NCBI GenBank assembly: GCA_032622095.1
Contig: CP136066.1
Span: 113,669,319 to 113,733,318 of the forward strand
Source of the DNA: Siphonodentalium dalli
Lineage: Eukaryota; Mollusca; Scaphopoda; Gadilida; Siphonodentaliidae
Reading direction: 5' to 3'
Length of the DNA stretch: 64,000 nt
Positions 11,901 through 26,900 of the stretch are shown here, piece after piece. Made by a program: the position numbers and the translations under genes. Below the pieces are notes generated by a model. That model was not told the DNA's origin. It was given only the letters and a program-made list of their open reading frames with translations, and did not search any database. How positions within the stretch are numbered: position 1 is the stretch's first letter; the number at the start of each line of letters is the position of its first letter.

Positions 11901-14900
11901 GACAAAACACTAGAGGTAGGCCCATTCCGGCGATGGCTCAATCGAGGTGTAAATACCTCCCATGGAATTTTAAGCTACGGCCAACTGCTTGAGCAAAAGG
12001 CTGATAAACTGAGTTCCAATTTTGGAGTCCAGTGTCGAAATGAAGAATCCCATAGCCAAAACTGGTTTCTTCTGATAACCGGAAGGAGGTGGAGCCATCG
12101 GACCGGGGTGAGCCCCCCCCCCCCAAATGCAGGTGGTCCCGACCAAGCTGAATGTCCTGTCCAAGCAGAACGATGGGTAGAGGCCATTGCAGCAGAAACC
12201 CCAAGACGGCTGAGAGGCAGGCAAGGCCGTGTCTTTATATAGAGCGTGACCAAGGGGACCGGGCTTGCTACCGAATGGGTAGGGCCACTGCCCTATGCCG
12301 AAGTCGCTGTAGGCCGCCCAGCCGGTGTCGTTACGTTCGCACGCGATTTGGCAACTTCAGCACACAGAACCGCTTGCGCCGGTGTGGGACCAAATGTCCT
12401 GGGGGTCCCAAGTACCCCGGCATCGCCACCGGTCGCCTCCCCACTAATTGATTGAATGCCGAGGCATAATCGGGGGAGCGTGAACTGTTCCTGCCCGAGA
12501 AGAGATCCGACCGAGAAATACTACCAGGGAAGGATCCAGAGATGGTGCAAATAAAGGCTCTATATCATACTAGTAGACTATCTCATCCGATTTTCATGTT
12601 TAGTTGTTGAATTATAGAAAAATTCGTTGAAATAATGGAGAATCAACTTGAATAATTACTATCCCCAGGGTCTCCAGAGTTTGAGCGCCCAAACCTTTAA
12701 CAGGTAGAAAAACATCCCTGGATCCTTCTCAGAAATTTACAAGCCCACCGGTTCAGACCGGCTTGCTGAACCGGCTGGTGTATAATCGCAGCTATTGTTC
12801 ATTAGACCTACTGTCATACTTAAAGTAATTAACCACCAATAACGTGGTGTCACCCCGTTAATATGGCGGTACTATACCGCGGTATCCTCCAATACCGCGG
12901 TACTGATACCGCTTGTTAAAGCGAACAAGTATGTGTGAGTAAATACCTCCCCTAAAAGAGTTCCATGAAAATCACCGCGGTATTCAACAAAATTAATGCG
13001 GTGCCCGCTAAAAGACCACAGTATCATAATCGCCCAATACCGTAACTTCATGCCATGACCGTCTCGATACCGCTACCGTTTATTACCGGTATCACCGTGG
13101 TCATGACCGGGGTATCACCCCGTTTTTCTGGTCAATCACTTTGAGAATAGCGGTATATACAAGGTAGCTATTAATCGACATACATCTATGACATGGCTGA
13201 GATTTATTCGTAGCACTACGGTACTACTGTCATATGAAGTTATTGTTATGCATGTGACATTGATAAACCAAGATCTAATCAACTGTCAGTATTCTTGTGT
13301 AGATTGTAATCAACTTCAAGGTCAAACGTGATTAACACATCTGGATCATTTGTATTGAAACATAAAACAACATAGTATTATGTGAAAGCACGTTGTTCAT
13401 AACATGACGAGAGATAGCGTCAGTAGCGATGGAATTATTGCTAAATAAATTTCCACGCATTAAAACGTCAAAATAATTCCCACGAAATTAGGATACTTCC
13501 GGCGGCGAATCACGTGGCATTTTTTTTATATCTGACAAATTCTATCATACCTTATAGGTGCTATAATAATTCCATAGATGTATTTCTCACAATAATCTGT
13601 GCGCCTCGTAAGGCCTTGAAATGGCGGCTAATTATGGCGAAATGTTGATTTTCATATTCAATAAAAAAATTTTAATTTTTTTTTAAGTTCGCCGCCTGTT
13701 CGAAAAACAGGAACAATTATATGTTTGAAACGAAACGGTCCGTGAATTCGAAACGATAATTATAAAAACGAACGCGTAGGCGACCAGTAATTATTGTATC
13801 GATAAATTGAATTTGTCGCTATTGTTAAACGACAAATTCGGAAAAATACTCCCTTTCGGTTTGGTAGCAGAAAATAAACTGGCTAATTCAATCTGTACAG
13901 TGAATTATATTGGGACTGCGCATGCGTGACTGATTCCGAGGCAAGCCACTGAAGAGTGAAGACCGTGAGTGATCGTAGGCGACCAAAAAAGTTAACCCCT
14001 TTTCTACTATGGTTTTACAAACGCAGGACATCTATCCATATAGTTCAGTGTGAGGGCTTCCTTTAGCGGAAAAATATCCTAAATTTAAAATAAATTAAAG
14101 TATCAATGACACTGAAGCTCAATCGGGGATAATGGCTGCCAGTGGCTATGTTTTTCATATAAAATCGTTCAAATCGATAGCTCTCACCAAGAGGTGATCC
14201 TAAACATGGCTGTAAATTTATAAAACAATTCTCCAATAAATGCGATCTGCAGGGTGTGCAGATGGATTTAAAATTTGAAATCAAAGATGGCTGCTGCCAG
14301 CCGTGTTTTTTAAAGAAAATTCAAAAAAAAAATGATGGCTCCCATCTACACCCGAAGATCCATATATAAAGATGAGGGATTTGTCCTGTAAGGTGTGCCA
14401 AAAGATTTAGTCATGCAATGAGTAAAATCCAAGATGGCTGCTGGTGGCCATGTTTTTTAATGAATTTCGGGGGGAAAAAAATTTATGGCTCCCATCTAGA
14501 GGTCCTCTGGAAGATCCATATGAAGTTTGGCACATTTGGATGCGAGATGTGACCTGTAGGGTCTGAAATTTATGATTGAGTAGCTTATAACTTGACTTTG
14601 TCAAGTTTTGTTCAAGTTGAGCTGATGAAGAAGGATAACTCTAGAAAATGTAAACATTGTCATTAGAGATTAGACACTCTTTTGAAAGCAGTCATGATGA
14701 TGGACCTCCATACCAAATTCATTCATATCTGATAATCCATGGTCGAGATATCTGACAAAAAACCAATATATCCAGATGAACAAAGAAGGATAACTCTAGA
14801 ATGTTAAACACGAACCTCTTTTGCCCCTTTTTTGAAAGCAGTCATGATGGCAAACCTCCACCAAATTTCATTCAGATCTGATAACCCAAGGCTGAGATAT

Positions 14901-17900
14901 ATGCCCGAACAGACAGATGGGCAAAGTCAATCGAGTATTCCTCCCATTTGTCTTCGAAAAGTGTGGGTATAATAAGATCCATAAATCTGATTCAATTCAG
15001 ATTCATCCTGAATTTATATAAACATACCTTCTTTAATCTGTGACATGTCATCAATATTCTCATACAGCTTTGCATTGTCTCTCAGATAAAGCTCACAATA
15101 GGATGCCAGCTTTAAGTCACTGTAAGAGAAAGGCATAAAAGAAAGAATAACATGCAGTGCAGATCGCAGATGCAGTGGTCAAGTTGTGAAAGCATAAGAA
15201 AATAAGTGCATGAAATTAAATTTAGACCATTTTAGGCAGATGAGGATTTTTTGTGAGATATTGCACTTATAGCTCGAAATGGGCATCCGGGAAACAATCT
15301 ATTAAACATAACTACTAATTATATATCAGAAAGTACTAGTTTTGAGCTCATCCAAGTAAAGATATTCATGAGCCACAAACACAATGTAGTCAGAATTGGA
15401 TCTTGTTTGTTTCCTATCAGACAAAATCTATTTGAACTAACAAACAGATGATTGTAATAGATAACAATATAAACATTAAGTTTGTTTTTGCGATTTCACC
15501 AGGATTCAGTTTTTATAAATATTTTTTCTGTTCAAAAACATGTCATCAAATTATGACCCATGATTTATTTGCATTCCAGTAATACCTATAGTTTAGACAA
15601 TATATATAAGTAATAGAGGCAGCAGCAATAAAATTATTATCATCATATACACATTCTTTTAATTTTAAAGGTTACATCATACTTTGTCGAAAGGGGGCAT
15701 AACTCATAGTAACTACTGGGCCAGACCAAAAAAAAACATGCCAGGTGGAATAAGTAATGACAGAATTTTAATTACCTAGCAATCTGGAACATCAATGGCA
15801 ACAATTCTGTTAATTCATCTTTAAGCAGTATGTCTAATTTCAGCTCCTAAAACCAAATATTAAACAGATCAACTAAGCAGGTAAACAGAGATCTAAACAA
15901 GAGATGGACTGTCGTCTGGTGCATACTCCCATGTGGCATACCGCCTGGTTTAAGCATACCTATAATCTATGACTGATGAACACTCCATTGAATGTCCTCA
16001 TAGTAGTGAATACCCATACCAAATTTCATTGAGATCTGACAACCGTGGTGGAGATATCTGTTTGGACAGACAAAAAGCTGATATTTCCAGATAAACAAAG
16101 ATGAATAACCTGAACAAAATGATTGAACACTCCATTGAATGTCCTCATAGCATCCATACCAAAGTTCATTGACATCCGAGCAATACTGTTCAAGTTATGA
16201 CCTGAACAGACATTGGACGGATGGATGTATGGACGTACAGATGCCCCCACGCACTGACAGATGCAAAACAGTAACCCCCCATTTTTTTTTTTAAAGGGGG
16301 GCGTAATTACAGACTTGGGCAGTTTTAAACCAACCATATGTTCTCACAAACATACAAATGGTTTGGTCTATAGTCGTTTCAGCCACCAGCGATGGCAATA
16401 TCATGATATCAGTTTTATATGTCAACATAAGATTATAATGTTCCACAGTAATGGAAACCACTGACTCCCGGAAAGCAACTGAAAAATTTGTCCAGATACA
16501 TGATTCATATTACATTCCCTGTGTGTGGGTCGCAATTCTGTGCTTAACGGGATTCGACTCAGCTTCGACATCGCTGGCCAGCTTATTGACCTAATGTGCC
16601 ATGCACTTTACCCACGAAGCACCCACTCTTTTGATCTTCCGACCAACATAGGAAGAGAAATATGTATATACCCACATGCAGACTTTTGTTGGTCTAGAAA
16701 ATTAAGTCAAAGTTGTTGAAATATTTTAATCGTAATGACAACACCGTAGTGTCAGACATGCAGTTCAAATATTTTTTGAATATCCAATTTGTCCCCATTA
16801 TTGAAACTATATCGGACATTTTGCTCAGGGTGATGGTGTAATACAGGAGTGATGCATCTGGGATATTTGTCTTGATATACTATTAAATTTTGTATTAATT
16901 TGAGGTCTGTTCACTCAGGTATACCTTCAAAAAGATCATATAAGGGACGAACTGTCCAAAAGGGCATAGCATTTTATTATGGTTAATTGTGTTATCGGGA
17001 TGGTTATGTACCCACTTTTCAAAAACTGCATTGTGGGTGTAACATTAACATGCCATGAATATGTCTGCAGATTATGAGGTATTGATACAAAATTGAATCA
17101 AAATTAAATGATTAACTGCAAACTGCACAATTATATTTTGCGCATACAAATAAATGCACTATGAAACAATAAAATTCAATTATTAGTTTCATGGTGATCA
17201 AATTTGACATACAATCCAATGCATCGCCTAGCTACCTCTTAAAAGTTGTTGAGGACAAACTCACCTCATAAACCAAGTGCAGTGCAAACAATGCAGCTGG
17301 AATGTGTGGGAACAGTGGAGAGGTGCTGCTAATCTCACATGGCTTGGAGTATGATGATTTATCAGGTACTAAGTCACACATATCCTCAAGTCCCAACCTG
17401 TTCCGATAGCAACCATCAGTCAGTGAATGGTGCAATGAGTTCATAAGATATTCCCAGTCCTGAAAAAAAGACAGCTGATATTTCCACATACCAAATTATA
17501 GCTTATTAGACACCTTTGCTAGTCAAAAAGTGTTCACAAATCAAGACTACTTGCATGTATACAATTTATTATATCCCTATGACTTTTCTCAACAAAACAC
17601 AACTATTGTTTGGCAACTTCTTCTGGCAGACTAGCACACTGGTAAACGAAAATATTGTTTTGGATTCTGTTTCAAATGAGACTGTGAGGTCGTGCCACAT
17701 TGAGGAGACATTAGACCACATTTAAAAAGGGTCAAAGGCATATCAAAGGCACCTCTATGAACTCTTATGAAACAGTAAATCATTAGAGGACCTTGCAACC
17801 AAGGTAAACGAAAAGAGTCATCATCAATATTTACACTTGAGTTGTGATCTCATGAAGATCAGATCCAATATATCACCACAATATAACCTTGGATATTTTA

Positions 17901-20900
17901 AACTTTAAAGGGGTACTGTACACTAAATCTGGCCATTTATAGAACCATCTCCTTTTATACTCAACGGAATATATGCAACAAATGAATGAATTTGTGCCAT
18001 GGATTAGTGAAAAATACACATGTGTGTTCTATGAACGATGCAAAAAACAGTCATAAATTAATTTTCATTATAATTAACACGTTATTAATTTATATCTGGT
18101 AACTATGACTATACTGTTGCATTTAGATCAGGGGACAATCAGTTTTTTTATGAATGTACAGTGTGGCTAAGTTATAGTGAATTTTGTTTATAATGACTTT
18201 TTGAACTAATTACTACATTTTCACAATCGGCTATCAGCATATGGTGCTTTCCCAATATCGGTACATCTATATCTATATTTGCGAATGTCTGTCTGTCTGT
18301 CTGTCTGTGTTCTATAGAAATTCACAGGGGACCATCTAGATGATGCCAAAGGGATCTACTAGGAGTAGCTTTTTACGAGAAAGATAATGGTCGGGGTTAT
18401 AATTTTCTAAAGTGACGCCGTTGTTGTCAGGGGCAGAAAAGGGGGAGGGCCAAAAAAAAAATTGTCGCCGATTGCCACAAAACTTATATATAAGGCCAAA
18501 CAAAATTAATGAATTGATTCTCAGGCAATTTGTTTTTCAAATGAATGAGGGAGGGCGGTTTTTATTTTTATTTTTTATTTTTTTCTGCGCATAGTAAGCA
18601 TGGACAAAGATACCTTCCTCTGTCTAGTAATAACCAGAAAGGTAGAGGGAACTGTTATGCATATAAACTCATTTAGTCTTATATAAAAATGACATTGTAC
18701 TATCAGTGTATGACTGCATGGGATTACCTAGTAACAATATATAATGCCCCTGACATTAACTACTGTTATTGTTGTCTAAAAACTGATACCTCCCCATTCT
18801 AATATGTGATCCTGAATTTAGTCCTGTGCCTTTCAATTGTATAAAGTTACAATTAGTGTAAGTTGTTCACAATGACTAATTGTAAGAAGAGCATGAGGAT
18901 CAGCTAATCATTTTCTGAATTGTAGTCATCTACTTCATGTTGTAAGCCTGCAAGTCACTTTTTAACACATTACATGTTAGAGCTCAATGCACACTAATAT
19001 TCAACACATATCTGCTATGGACATGTTGATAAAATCCACACAAAAACCATTTTTTTTTTTTTTTTTTTTTTTCCAATTTTTTTTTTCGTAAGTTTTTTTG
19101 TCATAACATCAGGCATTGCAATAAAAAGGCCTAATGCGGCCCTTTTTATTCAATGCGGCGGGGCCTGAGAACCAAAACCTTTTTTTTTTTTGGCCTAATC
19201 ATCCCCATAATATGAGGAATCTAATGGCGTGGTTTTAATATGGCAAAAGTCGCGCCGTTCGCGTCAGGGGTGCCAGGAAGGGAGGGGGGGGGGGCAGATT
19301 TTTGTTCTGTCGCCGATTGCCACAAAGCCTACATATAATCATCCCCACGATATGAAGAATCCAACGGTGTGGTTTAAATATGTCAAAAGTTGCGTCGTTT
19401 GAGTCAGGGATGAACGGAAGGGGAGAGGGGCACCAAAATTGATAAAATTAATTTTAGCGCCGATTTCCACCAAATTGATATATATTCTTCTTCATGATAC
19501 AATGAATCTAATTGTGCGATTTAACAACGCCAAATTGTTGTTTTTGGATGCGAGATTGGGAGGGGTGGGCACTAAATTTGATAATACAACTAAGTCGCCA
19601 ATTGCCACCACACTTATACAAAATCATCCCCATGGTATGAGGAGTCTAATGGTGTGGCTTTTATCTGTCAAATGTGGCCTTGTTCGAGTCAGGGTTGCAT
19701 TGAAAGGGTCAGGGGCACCAAAATTGATGCACAATTTTGTTTAGCGCCAATTTCCGCCAAATTGATACACGTTCTTATCCATGATACGAGGAATCTAATC
19801 GTGATTTAAAGACGCCATAGTGGTGCTGTTTGGGTGAGAGATGGAGAGGGGAGGGATTGGCACCAAATTTGATAAAAAAAATTGTTTAGTCGCGGATTAT
19901 CACCAAACTTATAAACAATCATCTCAATGATATCAGGAGTGTAATCGTGTGGTTTAAGGATGTCACAAGTGGGGCCATTCGAGTCAGTGGTGTATAGAGA
20001 TGAGAGGGACACAAAAAATTATATCTATATTTTTAGTGCCGATTTCCACCAGATTGATACATATTCCTCTCCGTGATACGAGGAATCTTATCGTGTGGTT
20101 TAGATACACCAAATTGGTGCCCTAAGGGCGAAAGATATGGGGACCTTAAATTTTATATGAATTTGTATACTCGCCAATTTTCACCAATTTCATATATATG
20201 CATCTCTAATCTCTAATGAGTCTTAGTGTGTGCAGCTTGAGTCCGAACTAGGGACGGGATTGTCACCAAAACTGATACAAAATATTTTTAGTACCAATTA
20301 CCATCAAATTCAGACACGTTCTTCTTCACGCGTTCTAAGAGGGGTAACTTTTTACAAGGAAGATAATGGTGCGGGTAAATTTTTTCTAAAATGACGCTGT
20401 TGGTGGGAGGGAAAATTAAAAAAAATATGGTGAAATAGTTTTGTCGCTGATTTCCACCAAACGAATACATAATCACCTTCGCAATATGGCGTTGTTCGAG
20501 TCAGCGTTGCATCAACAATTGATTTAATAAACCAAATTCCACCAAATTCATACACTTTTTTCTCTAATGATATACCATGAATTAAATCACATTTGGTGTC
20601 CTTTGCGTCACGGATGGCGAGCAGATATGCACTATCATTGATAAGATTGCTATTCGCCGATATCCACATATTAGTTATATACAGTCACCAGGCCATCTCC
20701 ATATCATTTTAAGTAGTTGGGCGTTCACATTTCACAATCCCGACATATTGTGACCCATATAAGTCACTTGAACAATTATATCTTCTTAACAGTCATATTT
20801 ATATGGGAATGGCAATCAAGGCATTCACACAATGAGCTAGCAAAAAGAGCTGATAACTAGAAGAAGCATTAAACGTATAATTTATCATTCTATTGAAGAG

Positions 20901-23900
20901 ATACATATATTCGTGCAAACTGAGAGACCTCGGACCATCAGAGGATTGTATATATATAATAACAAAATTTAGTCTGTTCCATTCAAAACAGTTTCCACAA
21001 AAAGTTACAATTTGTCAAGAGATATGGAAGGCCTGTTCAAAAATAGTGGTCACAGTGTGCAGTCAAATATAGTTTCTTCGGAAAATGCAGTTAGTAGCAC
21101 AAGACTTTTTCAGGATCCTACCAATACTGACATCTGACAAGGGTTTTACAACAGACTCATCGACTCACACAAACAACTCAAAATCTCGCTCTGTGCCTGG
21201 CACATGTAGCTGATATATATGCGCGGCAACATTTCGTTTAAACTAAGAATATTTAGCCAATGTATAGCACCATGAACAGAGGAGCACCTGGAAATTTCTT
21301 TGAAACATCTGTATCTTCATGGAGATATGATAGCCAGGTCTTAGTCCAACCCACTATATTGATTGATACATCTCAATATGTAAAACCCAATTCTCATCTT
21401 TTATCGAACTAATGTGTTTATGATGTTCATGTATCATATTATAACGTCTAATGTATACGCAGTTGTAAATAAATAAATACTTCATTATTGGTGGAACGGA
21501 TTAATCGCGATAAACAGAATGGTGAGCCCCTACTTATATTCCATGACTGTAATAATCATGTTTTGTGATGCTATTTGAATATACAATTTATGAGAAAATG
21601 TATAACACTTTAAGCAAGAGCATTCTCTATTCCCAACACATATCCACAGCATACATTAACCTGGGCAACGCCGGGTAACCCTGCTAGTCACTAATAAAAA
21701 CACACCACAACATGAACAGACATCACAGCTTGTTGACCTAGATGACTAAAAGTGGTCGATAGAATAACTGGGCAGCCATAGACTAATCGATCGATAATTC
21801 ACAGGTAGAACATTTGACTATCTTACAGTGCTGCATGATGTAATATCCAAACTAGAGACATATTTCTGAAAAAAAAATCCAATAAGTTTAGAGAAATTAA
21901 GGAAAAAGCTATATAAATATCGGAAAATAATGTAGTTTGTCCTATTGAGGGGTATATCGCAGTGACCATTGGAGCACATTTTAGTATGAACTACTTTACG
22001 CTTCACACAATGTATATAACGGCCACAGTGCTATACCCTTCAATGAAACACACTCAAACTACATTCATTTCTAAAATAAAGAACCGTTACAGATTCATGA
22101 ATGTGCTTTTATGCTACATAAGCTATGCATTGGATTTAGGATATTGAGGGGATAAATGGGTATAATATATGCCTGAGGTAGAATTAAATATATTCAATTT
22201 CCAATGCATTGTATGCAACAGGATTAGACTGATACACTGTAAATAATTTCTCCAGTGTCTGAATAGCACTCACCCCTTCACTGCCCTTATCACATGTTTT
22301 TGGTCTTTTGACAGCAGTAACTGGAGACATGGATACATCTAAGTCATGCTAGAATAAGCCCAGTACATCAAATTAGTAAACTTTATTATTGCACACCTAT
22401 TGTAATATTCTATTTGTGTATGATTCAGATTGTGAGTTTAGATCTCAAAAGATTGCATATATCATATCCAGATTTCCTATGTGCATTTCCACAGTCCTTT
22501 TAATTAGGAAAAATACCCCTAGGCAAAAAAAATGTCTTGGCAAAATTTTCGTCCTAGGCAAATTGCCTAGGCAGTTTTGAAAATGCTTTAAAATCATGTT
22601 AGTTACATCGTGAGCAGGTGAATATCTTGAGGACACAGTCCACTACACACAGTACACAGCATACATTTATGATAATTGAATGTATAACTTGTCAATTTGT
22701 CTAACATATGATACTATGTTTGATTATTACATGCATTTTAAAATGTTATATACTTGAGTTGACTTGTATCATGATTCATCACACCCACATGATCCCACAT
22801 GAACATAATCCCATTTAATGCTTTCAGTGTTTTTATTTCTTGTAAATTATGTTCACATTTCTTTAATCTTTAATATTAAGGACAAAACTGATGCCATTGT
22901 GAAAACATCCAGACGATATCGCGAATCGAGATTGATAAATTCAGCGCCCAAAGAAAGTACAAACATGTACTACTAAAAGCGTGTACCGCCAAACATCCGG
23001 TTATTAGAAACGTACTATTAAACCGCGTACCGTTTTCGCCGATTCGTGGTATTGACAATCGGTGATTTTTTTTCTATTTTTGCCAGCGGGTCAATAAAAT
23101 GTTGACACTCACTTACAGTACCTCGAAAGTTGGAAACTTCTCCCTCTGCAAAAAAAATGCCGACGCAAAATCGTAATCTCCTCGGCTCGTCCTCGGCAGT
23201 GCCGAATGCCGAGGGCTAATTAAAAGGATTGATTTCCATATATATATGATATGACCTAGAACTTTAAAGTGAGAGCCAATCGCAATAAAATATTTAAAAA
23301 TTTACCAATCAATTAAATGGAAGAAGCTCTTGGGTACCAACTAATAGAACCTTGAATGATGAAATACCTGATAGCCAATAAATAACTTAAGTCACATGAT
23401 AAAAGTATTTTCCTAATACAGCTGAATGCAGTGGTATATGGAAACAGAACATCTTTTTTATTGAGAGTAAACATACAGATGTCTCATACCTTGCTGGTGA
23501 GAGCCAGTCTTGCCGTATCATATCCCATCAAACTCAACAAACATTTCCTGAAGAGTGTCCATTCAGATATGTTTCCAAGGCCACCAGGGATGTTTCGGTT
23601 AGTGTACCATCGTGTAAACACCTGCATCGTCACATCACGGGGCAACATATGTTTCAATGCCTCCAAACACAGATGAACTGAAAGAATATAACAGGAAGGG
23701 TACTTTCTTGTATCGCATTCAAATATATTTTAGGGTGTTTTGAGTGTTGCAAAAAATTTAAGTCGAAAAAGGGGAACAACTCCAAAAAAAAAAAGTCAAA
23801 CAGACCTCATAATCGCAGGTGCACAAGGTAATAAATATATCTGTGCCAAGGTAATAAATATATCTGTGCCAAGTTATAAAAAATTTGACTGCAAAATTTT

Positions 23901-26900
23901 AAAGCTCAGACAAAATAATGCATCTTGAGAACATTTTCTAGTATCCATTGGTGATCATAAAGTGTATTATTGCCTACTATATATTATGCAGTTCCTAGGG
24001 TGACATAATGTCAATGGCCAATCTATACCATTGTATAGGAGAACCCGCTCTGTTTTAAAGTTACATGTGTGCCGTCAAGATGACATTCCTTCGATAGGCT
24101 AAAACATATAAATTTCACTTGAAATTAAAATTGGGCTGCACACCTAACTAACTGGGCTTGTGAACCAGGTAGCATATGACTTGATGATGTTATTTTACGT
24201 CAGTATTATATCTAACTAAGCAACGAAACAAGAAGAAAGTATTACCATATCATTTTATCAAACTTTGTATGATACATAAGGAAAGCGTATTTTCTACAAG
24301 TTCTATAATCCAACCTTTCTTCCAACAATTTAAAGCCTACAAAACTTATTTTTAGGCCAAAAAAAATGAAAGTGTCAATGACACTGTAGCTCAACTTGGA
24401 AAGGGAATAATTTAATGTATTACAGTCAATGGAGCGATTAGGAATATGGAAAGTTGAATGTCTAATACTAGTTTATAGACATGAAGAGAAAAGTAAAATC
24501 CAAGATGGCTGCTGGCGGCCATGTTTTCGGCCGAATGACCCCAAAATGATTGTATCCCATCTACATGTCATCGTTAACATCCATGACAAATTTTTTGACG
24601 ATCAGACTAAAGGTACGACCTGTAGCCTATGCTAAAGAATTTAGTCATACAAAGAGTAAAATCCAAGATGGCTGCTGGCGGCCATATTTTTTGGCCGAAT
24701 GACACCAAAATGACTCATTCCCATCTACATGTCATTATTAACATTCATGACAAATTTTATGATGATCAGACTAAAGGTACGACATGTAGCCCGTGCTAAA
24801 GAATTTAGTCATACAAAGAGTAAAATCCAAGTTGGCTGCTGGCGGCCATGTTTTCGGCCGAATGACCCCAAAATGAGTCGTTCCCATCTACATGTCATCG
24901 TTAACATCCATGACAAATTTTATGACGATCAGACTAAAGGTACGACCTGTAGCCCATGCTAAAGAATTTAGTCATACAAAGAGTAAAATCCAATATTAAC
25001 AACCATGACAAATTTCATGATGATCAGACGAACAGTACGACCTGTGGCCCATGCTAATGGATTAAATTTTGAAATCCAAGATGGCCACTGGCGGCCATGT
25101 TTTTTGTCCGAATGACCCCAAAATGACTCGTTCCCATTTACATTCCAATTTCAACAGCCATGACAAATTTTATGATGATCAGACTAAATGTACGACCTGT
25201 AGCCCGTGCTAAAGGATTTAGTCATACAAAGAGTAAAATCAAAGATGGCTGCTGGCGGCCATGTTTTTCTGCCAAATGACCCAAAAATTACTCGTTCCCA
25301 TTTACATTCCAATTTCAACAGCCATGACAAATTTTATGATGATCAGACTAAAGGTACAACCTGTAGCCCGTGCTAAAGGATTTAGTCATACAAAGAGTAA
25401 AATCCATGATGGCTGCTGGCGACCATGTTTTTTGGCCGAATGACCCCAAAATTACTCGTTCCCATCTACATGTCATTGTTAACATCCATGACAAATTTTA
25501 TGATGATCAGACGAACAGTACGACCTGTGGCCCGTGCTAATGGATTAAATTTTGAAATCCAAGATGGCCACTGGCGGCCATGTTTTTTGGCCGAATGACC
25601 CCAAAATGACTCGTTCCCATTTACATTCCAATTTCAACAGCCATGACAAATTTTATGATGATCAGACTAAAGGTACGGCCTGTAGCCCGTGCTAAAGGAT
25701 TTAGTCATACAAAGAGTAAAATCCAAGATGGCTGCTGGTGGCCATGTTTTTTGGTCGATTGACACCAAAATGACTCGTTCCCATCTACATGTCATTATTA
25801 ACATTCTTGAAAAATTTTATGATGATCAGACTAAAAGTAGGACCTGTAGCCCGTGCTAAAGGATTTAGTCATACAAAGAGTAAAATCCAAGATGGCTGCT
25901 GGCGGCCATGTTTTTTGGCCGAATAACCCCGAAATTACTCGTTCACATCTACATGTCAATATTAACATCCATGCCAAATTTGATGATGATCAGACTAAAG
26001 GTACGACCTGTAGCCCGTGCTAAAGAATTTAGTCATACAAAGAGTAAAATCCAAGAAGGCTGCTGGCCGCCATGTTTTTTGGCCGAATGACCCCAAAATT
26101 ACTCGTTCCCATCTACATGTCAATATTAACATCCATGACAAATTTCATGATGATCAGACGAACAGTACGACCTGTGGCCCGTGCTAATGGATTGAATTTT
26201 GAAATCCAAGATGGCCGCTGGCGGCCATGTTTTTTGTCCGAATGACCCCAAAATGACTCGTTCCCATCTACATTCCAATTTCAACAGCCATGACAAATTT
26301 TATGATGATCGGACTAAAGGTACGACCTGTAGCCTATGCTAAAGAATTTAGTCATACAAAGAGTGAAATCAAAGATGCCTGCTGGCGGCCATGTTTTTTG
26401 GCCGAATGACCCCAAAATGACTCGTTCCCATCTACATGTCATTATTAAGATTCTTGACAAATTTTATGATGATCAGACTAAAAGTACGACCTGTAGCCCG
26501 TGCTAAAGAATTTAGTCATACAAAGAGTAAAATCCAAGATGGCTGCTGGCGGCCATGTTTTTTGGCCGAATGACCCCAAAATTACTCGTTCCCATCTACA
26601 TGTCAATATTAACATCCATGACAAATTTCATGACGATCAGACAAACAGTACGCCCTGTAGCCCGTGCTAATGGATTGAATTTTGAAATGCAAGATGGCCA
26701 CTGGCGGCCATGTTTTTTTACCGAATGACCCCAAAATGAATCATTCTGGTCTAAATGTTGATGTCAACAGCTATGACAAATTTCATAATGATCCGACCAA
26801 AGGTACGACCTGTAGACTGCATTGTTGACGCCTTACGTACACACGTACACACGCACACACGGACGACGGACGACAAAGCAATGGCAATAGCTCAAACTTT

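Larger units (their letters stand above)
8188..14077. mobile_element. Large unclassified repeat, copy 1 (about 5.9 kb)
   Basis: The right end (about 13860-14077) is an inverted copy, over about 200 bases, of the left part (8202-8400). The core terminus is GCTAAAGGAAGCC.TCACACTGAACTATATGG, present at 8533 and inverted at about 14068. The left end holds its own palindrome, 8188-8235 against 8467-8516. The interior (9.9-12.5 kb) is markedly more GC-rich than the host and carries internal duplications (for example about 10920-11100 repeated at 11150-11310). Open frames such as 11718-12242 match no family I know. A second copy lies at 27.7-35.5 kb. It looks like a DNA-element-type repeat of unknown class. 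Confidence 0.7.

Noticed and set aside
11718-12242. 174-codon open frame in the large repeat, considered as a gag-like or host protein
   Set aside because: The related segment in copy 2 is not open in the same frame and no domain is recognisable, so it is left inside the repeat description.
8188-14077. The large repeat as an LTR retrotransposon
   Set aside because: Its ends are inverted rather than direct repeats, and no reverse transcriptase, protease or integrase motif is visible.
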